From the NCBI RefSeq assembly GCF_032271945.1, contig NZ_CP130319.1, positions 2,251,001 through 2,315,000 on the forward strand: a stretch of DNA of 64,000 bases, read 5' to 3'. Shown here in pieces: positions 46,345 to 55,747 of this stretch (positions are counted from its first letter, which is position 1; each line of letters begins with the position of its first letter). Both the position numbers and the translations under genes were made by a program. This DNA comes from Paenibacillus sp. MBLB1832 (GTDB lineage: Bacteria; Bacillota; Bacilli; Paenibacillales; NBRC-103111). Below the pieces are notes generated by a model. It was not told the origin of the DNA and searched no databases. It saw only the letters and a program-made list of their open reading frames with translations.

Positions 46345-47409
46345 TTGAACAAAGTCGAACTAGGTTGGCATTCTTTTTTTGAAAAAAGCTGGGAGTCGCG
46401 ATGGAATGAAGAAGGCTATGTGGCAGGCCGCGTCTCATTGGAGCATAAGCATATGTACCGAATTCAGACGGAAGCTGGTGAAATGCTAGCTGAAGTGTCT
46501 GGCAAAATGCGTCACAATGCTGAACGACGGGAGGATTATCCTGCCGTAGGCGACTGGGTCGTGGCTTCCCTCAGGGAAGGAGAGCAGCGCGCGGTCATCC
46601 ATGGCATTCTACCTCGTCGAAGTAAGTTTTCCCGCAAAGTGGCGGGTCAAGTCATTGAAGAACAAATCGTTGCTGCGAATGTAGATACCGTTTTTCTCGT
46701 CATGGCACTTAATCAAGATTTTAATGTTCGCCGAATGGAACGGTACTTGGTTATGGCTTGGGAAAGCGGGGCCAATCCAGTCATTGTATTGAGTAAAGCC
46801 GATCTTTGCCCCAATCCAAATGAACTGGCTGCCGAAGTCGCTTCCGTGGCGATTGGTGTTCCAATTCATATTATCTCTTCTGCGGAAAACCGCGGCTTGG
46901 ATGAATTGAGAGACTATATGTCACCTGGCAGCACGGTTGCTCTGCTAGGGTCGTCAGGTGTTGGGAAATCCACCTTAGTCAATCGAGTCTATGGCAGGGA
47001 TATTTTAAATACAGGTGATATTCGTCTTGGTGATGACAAAGGAAAACATACCACAACGCATCGTGAGCTTATTTTGCTGCCGGATGGGGGCATTTTAATA
47101 GATACGCCTGGTATGAGGGAACTTCAATTGTGGAATGCCTCAGAAGGAATAGGGACCTCCTTTCAAGATGTTGAGGAGCTCACTGAGCAATGTTTCTTCC
47201 AAGATTGTAAGCACGAGAATGAACCCAAGTGCGCTGTGAAAGCTGCTTTAGAACAAGGCGCGTTGGCTGCTGAGCGATTCCAGAGTTATGTGAAATTGCA
47301 GAAGGAATTAGCCTATTTAGCTCGGAAGGAAGACAAGGGCTTGCAAGCCGCGGAGAAAGCGAAGTGGAAGAAGATTCACCAATCCCTCAAAAGCCAACCT
47401 CACCGTTAA
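46345..47409 (+). CDS. rsgA: Ribosome small subunit-dependent GTPase RsgA
   Basis: Late 30S assembly GTPase; 354 aa. TTG 46345 is the start, with AAAGGATG about 10 bases upstream. N-terminal OB fold; circularly permuted GTPase with VLSKADL (G4), LLGSSGVGKSTLVN (G1) and DTPGMREL (G3); C-terminal zinc knuckle with CFFQDCKHENEPKC. In Bacillus rsgA lies with prpC-prkC; here it is on its own, so this may be a second, YloQ-like paralogue in an accessory position. Confidence 0.92.
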   Translation: MNKVELGWHSFFEKSWESRWNEEGYVAGRVSLEHKHMYRIQTEAGEMLAEVSGKMRHNAERREDYPAVGDWVVASLREGEQRAVIHGILPRRSKFSRKVAGQVIEEQIVAANVDTVFLVMALNQDFNVRRMERYLVMAWESGANPVIVLSKADLCPNPNELAAEVASVAIGVPIHIISSAENRGLDELRDYMSPGSTVALLGSSGVGKSTLVNRVYGRDILNTGDIRLGDDKGKHTTTHRELILLPDGGILIDTPGMRELQLWNASEGIGTSFQDVEELTEQCFFQDCKHENEPKCAVKAALEQGALAAERFQSYVKLQKELAYLARKEDKGLQAAEKAKWKKIHQSLKSQPHR

Positions 47410-47498
47410 TGCAATATAATTTGGATTGGATTTTTTGATGGCTTTCCGATAAACTTATAAGTAAGTAGTTATCCAATGTCGGGGGGACGATCGGATCC

Positions 47499-47849
47499 AT
47501 GTCAGATTGTGTTTTTTGTAAAATTATTGCCGGGGACCTTCCCTCTAAAAAAGTCTATGAAGATGAGCATATTCTAGCTTTTCATGACATCCAGCCAGCA
47601 GCACCGATTCATGTTCTCATCATTCCGAAGAAGCACTTTGCATCTTTGGCTGCAGGTGAAACGGAGGATTGGGCGGTAGTTGGGCAAATGCAACGCGTTG
47701 CTGCGCAAATTGCTAGAGAACTAGACGTCGAACAGTCTGGTTATCGTGTAGTTACGAATATTGGAGATAATGCTGGCCAAATTGTTCACCATTTGCATTA
47801 TCATTTGATGGCTGGCGCAAGATTAGCTCCTCTAGGTGTTCATAACTAA
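47499..47849 (+). CDS. HIT family nucleotide-binding protein
   Basis: Histidine-triad purine nucleotide hydrolase of 116 aa, probably HINT-like. The motif is H98-L-H100-Y-H102 near the end; C4 and C7 with CVFCKIIAG at the start are the metal-binding cysteines of this branch. GGGGGGAC-like sequence precedes the ATG. It lies directly upstream of rpsU, where many Bacillales and Clostridia have the same gene; the physiological substrate is unknown. Confidence 0.93.
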   Translation: MSDCVFCKIIAGDLPSKKVYEDEHILAFHDIQPAAPIHVLIIPKKHFASLAAGETEDWAVVGQMQRVAAQIARELDVEQSGYRVVTNIGDNAGQIVHHLHYHLMAGARLAPLGVHN

Positions 47850-47880
47850 ACATTCCTATTAGGAAACATTAGGTTTGCGA

Positions 47881-47909
47881 TTGACACCCTAATTACTATC
47901 ACCTATAAT
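47881..47909 (+). promoter_or_regulatory. Consensus sigma-A promoter of rpsU-yqeY
   Basis: TTGACA, 17 bases, TATAAT: every position matches the consensus. It leaves a leader of about 50 bases before rpsU. Confidence 0.92.
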
Positions 47910-47964
47910 GAGATTTGATGAACCGTTTTGTCTTAGATGGTCTGTTCGGAGGGAGGGAAAACTG

Positions 47965-48138
47965 TTGTCAGAAACTCGAGTTCGTAAGAACGAAACTATA
48001 GATGCTGCACTTCGTCGCTTTAAGCGTTCCATCGCTAAGGATGGCGTTCTTGCAGAAGTTAAGAAACGTAAGCATTATGACAAGCCTAGCGTTAAGCGTA
48101 AGCTTAAATCTGAGGCTGCTCGCAAAAGAAAGTTCTAG
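47965..48138 (+). CDS. rpsU: 30S ribosomal protein S21
   Basis: Small basic 30S protein of 57 aa, start TTG 47965 eight bases after GGAGGGA. The sequence [20 protein letters not shown] is typical, with a Lys/Arg-rich C-terminus. A longer frame starting in the promoter -10 region at 47908 is not used. It is 8 bases before yqeY, the same pair as in B. subtilis. Confidence 0.96.
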   Translation: MSETRVRKNETIDAALRRFKRSIAKDGVLAEVKKRKHYDKPSVKRKLKSEAARKRKF

Positions 48139-48146
48139 GAGGCAAC

Positions 48147-48590
48147 ATGAGCTTAAGCGATAGATTGAACGAAGATATGAAACAAGCGATGAAGAGTCAG
48201 GACAAGTTTAAGCTCTCTGTAATTCGAATGGTGCGTTCTACGATTAAGAATTCTGAGATTGATCTGAAAAGACCCTTAGACGACAATGAAGTGCTTGATG
48301 TTCTAACTCGTGAAATCAAACAGCGTAAGGATTCCCTCCAAGAATTTACGAAGGCAGGTCGTGACGATCTAGCCGACAACCTGACGGCGGAACTTGCTAT
48401 TCTAGCTGAGTACATGCCGCAACAGCTTTCTGAGGAAGAAGTGAAAGCCATTGTACAGCAGACCATCCAGCAAATTGGTGCTTCTTCCAAAGCGGATATG
48501 GGCAAGGTGATGACGGCTTTGATGCCTCAGGTTAAAGGACGCGCTGATGGTAAAGTTTTGAATCAGTTAGTTCAACAATTATTAGGTTAA
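48147..48590 (+). CDS. yqeY: GatB/YqeY domain protein
   Basis: Protein of 147 aa made only of the helical domain found at the C-terminus of the GatB amidotransferase subunit. Typical features: MSLSDRLNEDMKQAMKSQDK, IRMVRSTIKNSEID and the end MGKVMTALMPQVKGRADGK. It probably binds tRNA; its cellular role is not settled. Co-transcribed with rpsU and followed by a terminator. Confidence 0.93.
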   Translation: MSLSDRLNEDMKQAMKSQDKFKLSVIRMVRSTIKNSEIDLKRPLDDNEVLDVLTREIKQRKDSLQEFTKAGRDDLADNLTAELAILAEYMPQQLSEEEVKAIVQQTIQQIGASSKADMGKVMTALMPQVKGRADGKVLNQLVQQLLG

Positions 48591-48607
48591 TCCCAAATAT
48601 GTTAGTT

Positions 48608-48643
48608 AAAGACCGAGCGGATCGTTCCACTCGGTCTTTTTTC
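48608..48643 (+). terminator. Terminator after yqeY
   Basis: AAAGACCGAG pairs with CTCGGTCTTT and is followed by TTTTC. Confidence 0.92.
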
Positions 48644-48656
48644 ATCTAATAAATTT

Positions 48657-48682
48657 TGAAACAAGTCATACAATATTACGTA
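48657..48682 (+). promoter_or_regulatory. SigW-type ECF promoter of nfeD-floA
   Basis: TGAAAC (48657-48662), 16 bases, CGTA (48679-48682): an exact match to the SigW consensus of B. subtilis, where the homologous yqeZ-floA operon is in the SigW regulon. It ends about 40 bases before nfeD. Confidence 0.8.
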
Positions 48683-48724
48683 CATACCTTATGATGGAAG
48701 TCTTTGGGAAAGGAGTGAAGAAAG

Positions 48725-49378
48725 ATGTTTCTTGATAACTTATCCGCCTTTCTGACTCATCCTGTAACAGCTACCGTATTGTTAATGGTAGGAATCATTG
48801 GTATCGCGCTTGAGTTGCTTTTTTTCAGTGGTGGTTTGTTGGCTCTTGCAGGGGTTGCAGGCTTTGCCCTGTATTTCCTAGGCTATTACTTAGCAGGCAT
48901 TGCAGGCTATGGAGATTTGGCCGTGTTCATCATCGGCATCGTGTTGCTTGCCCTTGAATTGGTCGTTCCTAGCTTCGGTATTCTCAGTGTTCTCGGTGCC
49001 ATCTGTTTATTCGGCGGCGTGCTGCTGGCGTCATCCGACCCGAAAGAAGCAGGATTGATGTTGGGTATTGCACTACTAGTTGCAATCATAGCGGTTAGCA
49101 TAGCGATCAAATACTGGAAGCATCGCGGTGTCTGGAATCGGTTTATTTTGAAAGAGCAGCTAACAACAAGCAAGGGTTTTGTTTCGCAACCAGATAAATC
49201 ACAATTAATCGGATTAACAGGGCTGGCGCTTACACCATTAAGACCAGCGGGCACGGCCCTCATTCAAGGAGAACGTGTGGACGTTGTCACGAATGGCAGT
49301 TTTATCGACACGCAACGAAACATTATCGTTGTCCAAGTGGAAGGCGTTCGTGTCGTCGTGAAGGAATTAGACTCATAA
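48725..49378 (+). CDS. NfeD family membrane protein, short form
   Basis: Partner of the flotillin encoded next; 217 aa. Four or five N-terminal membrane helices (residues ~15-140) precede a C-terminal OB-fold of ~70 residues (GLTGLALTPLRPAGTALIQGE in parts). It lacks the ClpP-like protease domain that makes B. subtilis YqeZ about 437 aa, so it cannot itself be the protease of the pair. GGAGTGAAG precedes the ATG. Controlled by an ECF promoter, so it belongs to the envelope-stress response. Confidence 0.88.
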   Translation: MFLDNLSAFLTHPVTATVLLMVGIIGIALELLFFSGGLLALAGVAGFALYFLGYYLAGIAGYGDLAVFIIGIVLLALELVVPSFGILSVLGAICLFGGVLLASSDPKEAGLMLGIALLVAIIAVSIAIKYWKHRGVWNRFILKEQLTTSKGFVSQPDKSQLIGLTGLALTPLRPAGTALIQGERVDVVTNGSFIDTQRNIIVVQVEGVRVVVKELDS

Positions 49379-49405
49379 CCTACCATTCTAGGAGGAATTG
49401 AAACG

Positions 49406-50395
49406 ATGACGATTGACCCAGCATTGTATTTGGTACTGCTCGCAGCCATCATTATTATTGTATTATCGGTATTACTTAGTGTTGTGCCTGTCATGTTGTG
49501 GATCTCGGCTTTAGCGTCTGGTGTACGTATTAGCATTATAACGTTAATTGCTATGCGGTTGCGTCGTGTAACACCCAGTCGTATTGTGAATCCGATGATT
49601 AAAGCGACGAAGGCAGGCATTGATCTGAGCGTCAACCAGCTCGAAAGTCATTTTCTAGCGGGTGGTAATGTGGATCGCGTCGTGAATGCGTTGATTGCAG
49701 CGCATCGGGCCAAAATTCATTTGGAGTTTGAACGCGCGGCAGCGATTGATCTAGCAGGACGTGATGTGTTACAAGCGGTGCAAATGAGCGTGAATCCGCG
49801 CGTAATCGAGACGCCGAATGTATCGGCAGTAGCGAAAAACGGGATTGAAGTAAAGGTTATTGCCCGTGTAACGGTGCGCGCTAACATTGACAGACTTGTT
49901 GGTGGCGCAGGGGAAGAAACGATTATCGCTCGTGTAGGCGAAGGGATCGTCACGACAGTGGGTTCCAGCCAATCTCATAAAGATGTGTTGGAAAATCCAG
50001 ATTTGATCTCACGAACGGTACTTGGCAAAGGACTAGATGCAGGTACAGCCTTCGAGATCTTATCCATTGATATTGCCGATGTGGATGTAGGCAAAAATAT
50101 CGGTGCGCATCTGCAAACGGAACAAGCAGAAGCAGATAAGCGTATCGCGCAAGCGAAAGCCGAAGAACGCCGCGCAATGGCCGTTGCCGCAGAGCAAGAA
50201 ATGAAGGCTAAAGTAATTGAAATGCGTGCCAAAGTTGTCGAGTCAGAGTCACAGGTTCCCCTTGCGATGGCCGAAGCGCTGCGAAACGGTCAATTAGGAG
50301 TCATGGACTATATGAATTTGAAAAACATTGAATCAGATACCCAAATGAGATCATCTCTGGGCAAAATGAATGATGGGAAGCCAGAGAAAGAATAA
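49406..50395 (+). CDS. floA: Flotillin-like protein FloA
   Basis: SPFH-domain protein that marks functional membrane microdomains and controls membrane fluidity; 329 aa. A hydrophobic membrane hairpin (~8-45) is followed by the SPFH domain (~50-230) and an Ala/Glu-rich coiled coil ([20 protein letters not shown] in parts). AGGAGG precedes the ATG and nfeD is 27 bases upstream. Part of the ECF-controlled unit. Confidence 0.96.
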   Translation: MTIDPALYLVLLAAIIIIVLSVLLSVVPVMLWISALASGVRISIITLIAMRLRRVTPSRIVNPMIKATKAGIDLSVNQLESHFLAGGNVDRVVNALIAAHRAKIHLEFERAAAIDLAGRDVLQAVQMSVNPRVIETPNVSAVAKNGIEVKVIARVTVRANIDRLVGGAGEETIIARVGEGIVTTVGSSQSHKDVLENPDLISRTVLGKGLDAGTAFEILSIDIADVDVGKNIGAHLQTEQAEADKRIAQAKAEERRAMAVAAEQEMKAKVIEMRAKVVESESQVPLAMAEALRNGQLGVMDYMNLKNIESDTQMRSSLGKMNDGKPEKE

Positions 50396-50412
50396 CGCAA
50401 TGAGGTGATCCC

Positions 50413-50814
50413 ATGGAATCGCTACTCGTATTTCTTTTCAAAAACTGGTACCTGGCCATTATCGCTGTTGCCTTCTTTTATCGCCTTCAGAGCCGCAGGG
50501 CGCACTCGCAGTCGAAAAATACGACGCCAGGTATGCCTTCTTTCGGTGGCAACCCAGAGGTCGCTAGGAGGCCCTCTCAGCGTAAACCTTCTCCGCCGCC
50601 TGTTCAACAGACAGTTCGGACCGATCCGAAGGTTTCACCGTTTACCGAACCAAAAGCGAAGGCAGTTCCAGCTGATTCACCTATTTACGAGAACGACATT
50701 TCCAAATCGTCAGTTTTCCCCGCTGGGCCCAATCGCGAACAATTGCTGCAAGGTATCGTATGGGCAGAGGTTCTGGGCCCGCCGCGATCGAAGAAGCCTT
50801 TCCGCAAACGATAA
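50413..50814 (+). CDS. Membrane protein of unknown function after floA
   Basis: Protein of 133 aa. ATG 50413 follows GAGGTGAT, 17 bases after floA. One N-terminal membrane helix (LLVFLFKNWYLAIIAVAFFY), then a long Pro/Ser/Lys-rich linker, and a short conserved-looking end (REQLLQGIVWAEVLGPPRSK). It occupies the place of yqfB in the B. subtilis yqeZ-floA-yqfB operon but I see no clear similarity. Likely a third member of the ECF-induced unit. Confidence 0.7.
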   Translation: MESLLVFLFKNWYLAIIAVAFFYRLQSRRAHSQSKNTTPGMPSFGGNPEVARRPSQRKPSPPPVQQTVRTDPKVSPFTEPKAKAVPADSPIYENDISKSSVFPAGPNREQLLQGIVWAEVLGPPRSKKPFRKR

Positions 50815-50819
50815 GCACG

Positions 50820-50858
50820 AAGCACTCTCTCCAACTGAATTGGAGCAGGGTGCTTTTT
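50820..50858 (+). terminator. Terminator after the nfeD-floA unit
   Basis: AAGCACTCTCTCCAA pairs with TTGGAGCAGGGTGCTT (minor mismatches), followed by TTTTTT. Confidence 0.88.
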
Positions 50859-50979
50859 TAGTTCTTGCGCGGACATAAAAACAGCCACACTCGCATAATT
50901 TGGTAGAAAGTCTATGCGCTGCGGCGTAGTCGTTTATTTTACATGTTCGATCTTCGAGTTGAGGGGGTACTGCCCAGCT

Positions 50980-51258
50980 ATGCGTCGCTTGTCCCGCAAA
51001 TGGAACCAGTTCACGGCCAAGATCCTTGATCTTCCCCAAGATGTTGTACAGGATTTACCGCGGATTACGATGATCGGCAACGTACAGCTGTATGTAGAGA
51101 ATCACCGTGGCGTACTTCATTTTTCCAGTGAGAACCTGAAGCTTGAATTAACAAAGGGAACGCTCGAAGTATTCGGTAGGCAACTAGTCATTCGAGCGAT
51201 TCTATCGGAGGAAGTTTTCATCGAGGGAATTATCGATAACGTGAAATATATACCGTAA
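50980..51258 (+). CDS. yqfC: Sporulation protein YqfC
   Basis: Small protein of 92 aa, start ATG 50980 with GAGGGGG 12 bases upstream. The sequence runs NQFTAKILDLPQDVVQDLPRI, NVQLYVENHRGVLHF and ends VFIEGIIDNVKYIP. The YqfC family is limited to spore formers and is made under SigE in B. subtilis with yqfD. It is 29 bases before yqfD here. Confidence 0.92.
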   Translation: MRRLSRKWNQFTAKILDLPQDVVQDLPRITMIGNVQLYVENHRGVLHFSSENLKLELTKGTLEVFGRQLVIRAILSEEVFIEGIIDNVKYIP

Positions 51259-51287
51259 TGGTTGAACGAGGAACTGGAGGCTGAATC

Positions 51288-52481
51288 ATGAAACAATCCC
51301 TATTCATTGCCCGATTGCGAGGCTATGTGCGCATACAAATTCGAGGCAAGGACTGCGAAAGGTTGATTCGTCCCATGGTGGAGGATGGTTTCTCCATTTG
51401 GGATATTCAAGCTGGCCAAGAGGGGAAGCTCGAGCTCTGCATCCTGATTAAGGATTTCTTTCGACTTCGTCCGCTCCTAAAAAGGACAGGCTGCAGATTG
51501 CATGTCTTGGAGCGGTTCGGTATGCCTTTTTTTATGGAGAGGATTGGCCGTAGGAAAGTGTTCCTTGGAGGGATTATAGCTTTCGTCATAGGCATCTATG
51601 TACTGACTTCACTTGTCTGGCAAGTGTCGGTAGAAGGTAACGACCGGATTGCGTCTGGGGATATTTTGCAGGCTGCTTCAAAGCAGGGGATTCATAAATT
51701 TCAATGGAAATTCAAACTGAATAAGTCAGAGGAACTCTCTCGAGCCATTCAGCAAGATCTGCCGCGTGCAGCGTGGGTTGGCGTCGAGATTCGCGGTACG
51801 CACATTACAATCAAGGTGGTTGAGGCCACGATTCCAGATAAATCACAGCTGCGTGATCCGAGAAATATCGTTGCATCCAAGAGTGCCTTAGTAACTGTAA
51901 TCCAAGCGCAGAAAGGCAAACCGATGGTCAAACCCAATACGTATGTGCGAAAAGGGACCATTCTGATTTCAGGTACGATTGGCGATGAGCAAAATAGCCA
52001 AGTGGTCGTCGCAGATGGTAAGATAAGGGGAGTCGTCTGGTATACCTCCCGAATTGAAGTTCCGCTTACGAAACAATATAAAGTCTTCACAGGCGAAGCT
52101 GTACATCGGAGCTATCTCGTTTTTGGGACAAGAGCCTTACAACTCACAGGTTATGGCAAAACTTCGTTTGAGCATTTCGAGACGATTCCAGAGCGCAAAA
52201 CGTTAGCGTGGCGATCATTCTCACTACCTCTAGGCTGGCTACACGAGAAGGTACAGGAGGTTCATTTAATCAAGGAACCCGTGGAACCTGCAGTGGCCAA
52301 ACAGACGGGCATTGATCAAGCGAAGGCCAAACTGCTCGCGGCCGCAGGTGAGGATGCTAGGATTGTCGGAGAAAAGATTTTGCATGAAAAAACAGAGAAT
52401 GGTAAAATTTATATAGACGTTCATTTTGAGGTCGAAGAGAATATAGCCGAAGTACAACCAATTGTGACACAAGGAGAATGA
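51288..52481 (+). CDS. yqfD: Sporulation protein YqfD
   Basis: Mother-cell membrane protein of 397 aa needed for efficient sporulation. The N-terminal ~85 residues are soluble, one membrane helix lies at about 88-110 (VFLGGIIAFVIGIYVLTSL), followed by a POTRA-like VSVEGNDRIASGDI and a large extracytoplasmic part. It begins FIARLRGYVRIQIRGKDCERL, typical of the family. Next to yqfC and phoH as in B. subtilis. Confidence 0.95.
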   Translation: MKQSLFIARLRGYVRIQIRGKDCERLIRPMVEDGFSIWDIQAGQEGKLELCILIKDFFRLRPLLKRTGCRLHVLERFGMPFFMERIGRRKVFLGGIIAFVIGIYVLTSLVWQVSVEGNDRIASGDILQAASKQGIHKFQWKFKLNKSEELSRAIQQDLPRAAWVGVEIRGTHITIKVVEATIPDKSQLRDPRNIVASKSALVTVIQAQKGKPMVKPNTYVRKGTILISGTIGDEQNSQVVVADGKIRGVVWYTSRIEVPLTKQYKVFTGEAVHRSYLVFGTRALQLTGYGKTSFEHFETIPERKTLAWRSFSLPLGWLHEKVQEVHLIKEPVEPAVAKQTGIDQAKAKLLAAAGEDARIVGEKILHEKTENGKIYIDVHFEVEENIAEVQPIVTQGE

Positions 52482-52487
52482 GGCCTG

Positions 52488-53453
52488 TTGATAGACAATG
52501 TGCAAACTGTGAAAATGACGTTAAAAAACCCGGCTGAGGGACTTGCTTTATTTGGGCCGCAAGATAAATTTCTATATATTATCGAGCAAGAAATTAATGC
52601 TCAAATCTTTACGCGCGAAGCTGAAATATCGATACAAGGCAGGGCTGCCGAAGTGAACTCACTTCAGCAGCTCTTTGAAGTTCTTTTGCAGCTCATCCGT
52701 AATAATTACACATTGACTGAGCGTGATGTCCATTATGCTGTCGAGCTAGCGAAGCAGATGAAAGCAGAACAACTGCTTGATTTGTTTAAAGGAGAGATCA
52801 CGTCCACCCACAAAGGCAAGCCAATTCGAGTCAAAACGATTGGACAAAAGAAATATGTAGAAACGATCAGGAAGAAAGACGTAGTGTTCGGAATTGGTCC
52901 CGCAGGAACGGGGAAAACGTATCTGGCTGTTGTTCTTGCTGTCACTAGATTGAAAGAGGGCGCAGTAAAACGCATTGTGCTAACGCGCCCTGCGGTAGAG
53001 GCTGGAGAGAGTCTAGGCTTCCTTCCAGGTGACTTGCAGGAAAAAGTTGACCCCTATTTACGCCCATTGTATGATGCTCTTAATGACGTCCTAGGTCCTG
53101 AACAAGTGGCTAAATCGTTAGAGCGTGGACTTATCGAAATTGCGCCATTAGCCTATATGCGTGGCCGTACGTTAGATGATTCGTTCATCATTTTGGACGA
53201 AGCGCAGAACACAACGCCAGAGCAAATGAAAATGTTTCTGACAAGGCTGGGCTTCGGTTCGAAGATGGTTATTACGGGCGATGTTACGCAAATTGACTTG
53301 CCTCGTGGTAAGTCCTCGGGGTTAGTTGAAGCATCTCGTATACTCAGCAACATTGAGGAGATTGGGTTTATTCATTTCGATGAGGGGGATGTCGTTCGTC
53401 ACTCGCTCGTTCAGAAAATAATTGTTGCCTATAATGCAGAAACGACGAAGTAA
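52488..53453 (+). CDS. phoH: PhoH family ATPase/RNA-binding protein
   Basis: Predicted nucleotide-dependent helicase-like protein of 321 aa, probably acting in RNA metabolism with YbeY. TTG 52488 lies 6 bases after yqfD and behind AAGGAGAATGAGG. P-loop FGIGPAGTGKTYLAV near residue 133, Walker B FIILDEAQNTTPEQMKMFLTR in parts, and TGDVTQIDLP. Regulation by phosphate, implied by the name in E. coli, is not evident here. Confidence 0.95.
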   Translation: MIDNVQTVKMTLKNPAEGLALFGPQDKFLYIIEQEINAQIFTREAEISIQGRAAEVNSLQQLFEVLLQLIRNNYTLTERDVHYAVELAKQMKAEQLLDLFKGEITSTHKGKPIRVKTIGQKKYVETIRKKDVVFGIGPAGTGKTYLAVVLAVTRLKEGAVKRIVLTRPAVEAGESLGFLPGDLQEKVDPYLRPLYDALNDVLGPEQVAKSLERGLIEIAPLAYMRGRTLDDSFIILDEAQNTTPEQMKMFLTRLGFGSKMVITGDVTQIDLPRGKSSGLVEASRILSNIEEIGFIHFDEGDVVRHSLVQKIIVAYNAETTK

Positions 53454-53477
53454 GTTAGGTTGGAGAGACAGAGAGGA

Positions 53478-55718
53478 ATGACCTCCGTAATGAAGAATGA
53501 AGTGCAGATGAAAGGCAAATTTCATTATCGGCTGAGCGGATGGAAATACAATACAGGCATAAGGGTGGTCATGTTTCTCTTGCTGGGGGTAATTTTCTAT
53601 ACCGCTCTTTATGCTAAGCTTGTTCCTCAAGTCTTTGATATTACGCTAGGGATGAAGAGTGAGAAGACGATTTATGCCCCTGAACAAATTGAAAACGCCG
53701 TCGCGACAGAGCAGGCCAAGGAAGATGCTGCAAAACGTGTCCAGCCTGTCTACCGAATCGTCAACTTGAAAAATGAAGTAATTAGCGATGCTATTTTTGA
53801 TAAATTATCTCAAATTAATGCCGATGAAGAAGTGAAATTCGATGATAAGGTTAGCATTTACCGTCGGGTGATTCCGCAAATCATCAGTGATTTAACGAAC
53901 GATGCGATCAAAACGCTTCGCAATAGCGGTCAATACAACGATTTGCTATTGGAGCAAATGCAGTCAGGGCTTGACGAGCAGAAGTATCCACTGCCAGAAG
54001 AGGTCTATTTCAAACTGCCAAGGCTAACGAAAGAAGACTTGGCGGAAATGCGGCCGGTCACCAAAGATATCGTTACGAAGTTGATGAATGATCAGATTTT
54101 AGATGCCCAAACCGCACGAGCGAAAGTTGCCGAAGTCGTAAACACATCGAAGCTGGCCAAGAATACGTCACGTGAAATGGTTACGGAGATTGCAAGGGCG
54201 CTGATTACGCCGAACAAATTTTTCGATCAAAAGGGTACAGATGATGCCAAAGGACAAGCTCGTGAAAATATGAAGCCTGTCTATATCAATAAGAACGATG
54301 TGCTCGTCAAAGCGGGCGACGTCATCACGGAAGAAATTTATACCCGACTCGAGAAGTTAAAGCTGTTGAAAGATAAAGCGAATCATTTGCCTCAAGTCGG
54401 CCTAGGTATTCTATCTGTACTTCTATGCTTCGTGATGTTTATGTTCGTTAAGCAAAGTATGATGGAACTCAAGTACAACAATTCCCAATTGGTTATGTTA
54501 ATTTTAATTTTCGCCATGAACATATCAGGTATGAAAATTATTTCCTTTCTCCAAAATGTAGAGTATCCAATTATCGGTTATTTGGCACCAACCGCACTGG
54601 GAAGCATCCTGATCGCTATTTTGTTGGACGCGCCTCTAGCGTTCATCGCTTCAGTCATCTTCTCGTTTATCGCTAGCATCATTTTCAACACCGAGCATGA
54701 TTTGCTGTTTGATTTCCGTTTCGGTTTGGTTAGCTTAGTGGGATGCTTTAGTGCAGTGTTTACGATCCAACGTGCGAGTCAGCGTGCAACGATCCTGAAA
54801 GCCGGTCTCATGATTGCCTTTTTCTCCATGTTAACGATCACGTCGATGCTGTTATTGGAGGATCACTTCCAACAGAAGGAAGTGCTGATGTCCTTGGCTT
54901 TTGCAACGGCTGGGGGATTGGCGACGGTTGTGTTTGTGATCGGACTGCTGCCATTCTTTGAGGCCTCATTCGGCATTCTATCACCGCTTAAGCTCGTGGA
55001 GCTATCGAACCCGAATCATCCTTTGCTGCGCAAGTTGTTAACAGAAACGCCTGGCACGTATCATCACAGTGTGATGGTGGGGAATCTCTCTGAAGCGGCT
55101 GCTGAATCGATTGGCGCAGATGGCTTGTTATGCCGGGTTGGCTCCTATTATCACGATATTGGAAAAACGAAACGACCTAGCTACTTTATCGAAAATCAAA
55201 CGAACATTGAGAATCCGCACGATAAGATCGATCCGAACTTGAGCAAGTCCATTATTGTCGCACATCCGCGTGATGGTGTTGAGATGCTAAAGGATTTCAA
55301 AATGCCGAAGCCCATCCGGGACATCGCGGAACAGCATCATGGAACAACGCTCCTGCACTTTTTCTATTATAAAGCGATGAAGCTAGCGCAAGAAGAGAAT
55401 AGTGAGAAAGGAATTCGTGAGGAAGATTTCCGTTATGCAGGTCCGAAAGCTCAGTCGAAGGAAGCGGCAATCGTAGGGATCGCGGACAGTGTTGAAGCCG
55501 CTGTGCGCTCATTGCGTAATCCAACGCTTGAGCAAATCGACTCCATGGTTACGAAGATTATTAAGTCTCGTTTGGATGACGGACAGTTCAATGAGTGTGA
55601 TTTGACACTGAAAGAACTGGATACGATCGCGAAGACACTGAATGAAACGTTGCTCGGCATTTTCCATTCACGCATTGAATATCCAAGTGAAGTGACAACG
55701 AAAAAACCAGGCGCCTAA
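53478..55718 (+). CDS. pgpH: Cyclic-di-AMP phosphodiesterase PgpH (7TMR-HD)
   Basis: Membrane phosphodiesterase that degrades c-di-AMP; 746 aa. ATG 53478 is preferred to TTG 53460. One helix near 30-50, a large extracytoplasmic domain (~60-310), seven helices (~320-510), then the HD domain with HHSVMVGNLSEAAAE and YYHDIGKTKRP near residue 557, and further on EQHHGTT. The same gene (yqfF) lies between phoH and ybeY in B. subtilis. Confidence 0.95.
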   Translation: MTSVMKNEVQMKGKFHYRLSGWKYNTGIRVVMFLLLGVIFYTALYAKLVPQVFDITLGMKSEKTIYAPEQIENAVATEQAKEDAAKRVQPVYRIVNLKNEVISDAIFDKLSQINADEEVKFDDKVSIYRRVIPQIISDLTNDAIKTLRNSGQYNDLLLEQMQSGLDEQKYPLPEEVYFKLPRLTKEDLAEMRPVTKDIVTKLMNDQILDAQTARAKVAEVVNTSKLAKNTSREMVTEIARALITPNKFFDQKGTDDAKGQARENMKPVYINKNDVLVKAGDVITEEIYTRLEKLKLLKDKANHLPQVGLGILSVLLCFVMFMFVKQSMMELKYNNSQLVMLILIFAMNISGMKIISFLQNVEYPIIGYLAPTALGSILIAILLDAPLAFIASVIFSFIASIIFNTEHDLLFDFRFGLVSLVGCFSAVFTIQRASQRATILKAGLMIAFFSMLTITSMLLLEDHFQQKEVLMSLAFATAGGLATVVFVIGLLPFFEASFGILSPLKLVELSNPNHPLLRKLLTETPGTYHHSVMVGNLSEAAAESIGADGLLCRVGSYYHDIGKTKRPSYFIENQTNIENPHDKIDPNLSKSIIVAHPRDGVEMLKDFKMPKPIRDIAEQHHGTTLLHFFYYKAMKLAQEENSEKGIREEDFRYAGPKAQSKEAAIVGIADSVEAAVRSLRNPTLEQIDSMVTKIIKSRLDDGQFNECDLTLKELDTIAKTLNETLLGIFHSRIEYPSEVTTKKPGA

Positions 55719-55747
55719 GCGGAAGGTCAAATAGGGAGGTTGTTAAC

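Noticed and set aside
50405..50878. 157-codon frame overlapping the 133-aa gene after floA
   Set aside because: No ribosome site at its start; it runs through the terminator at 50820-50858 and lacks the membrane helix pattern.
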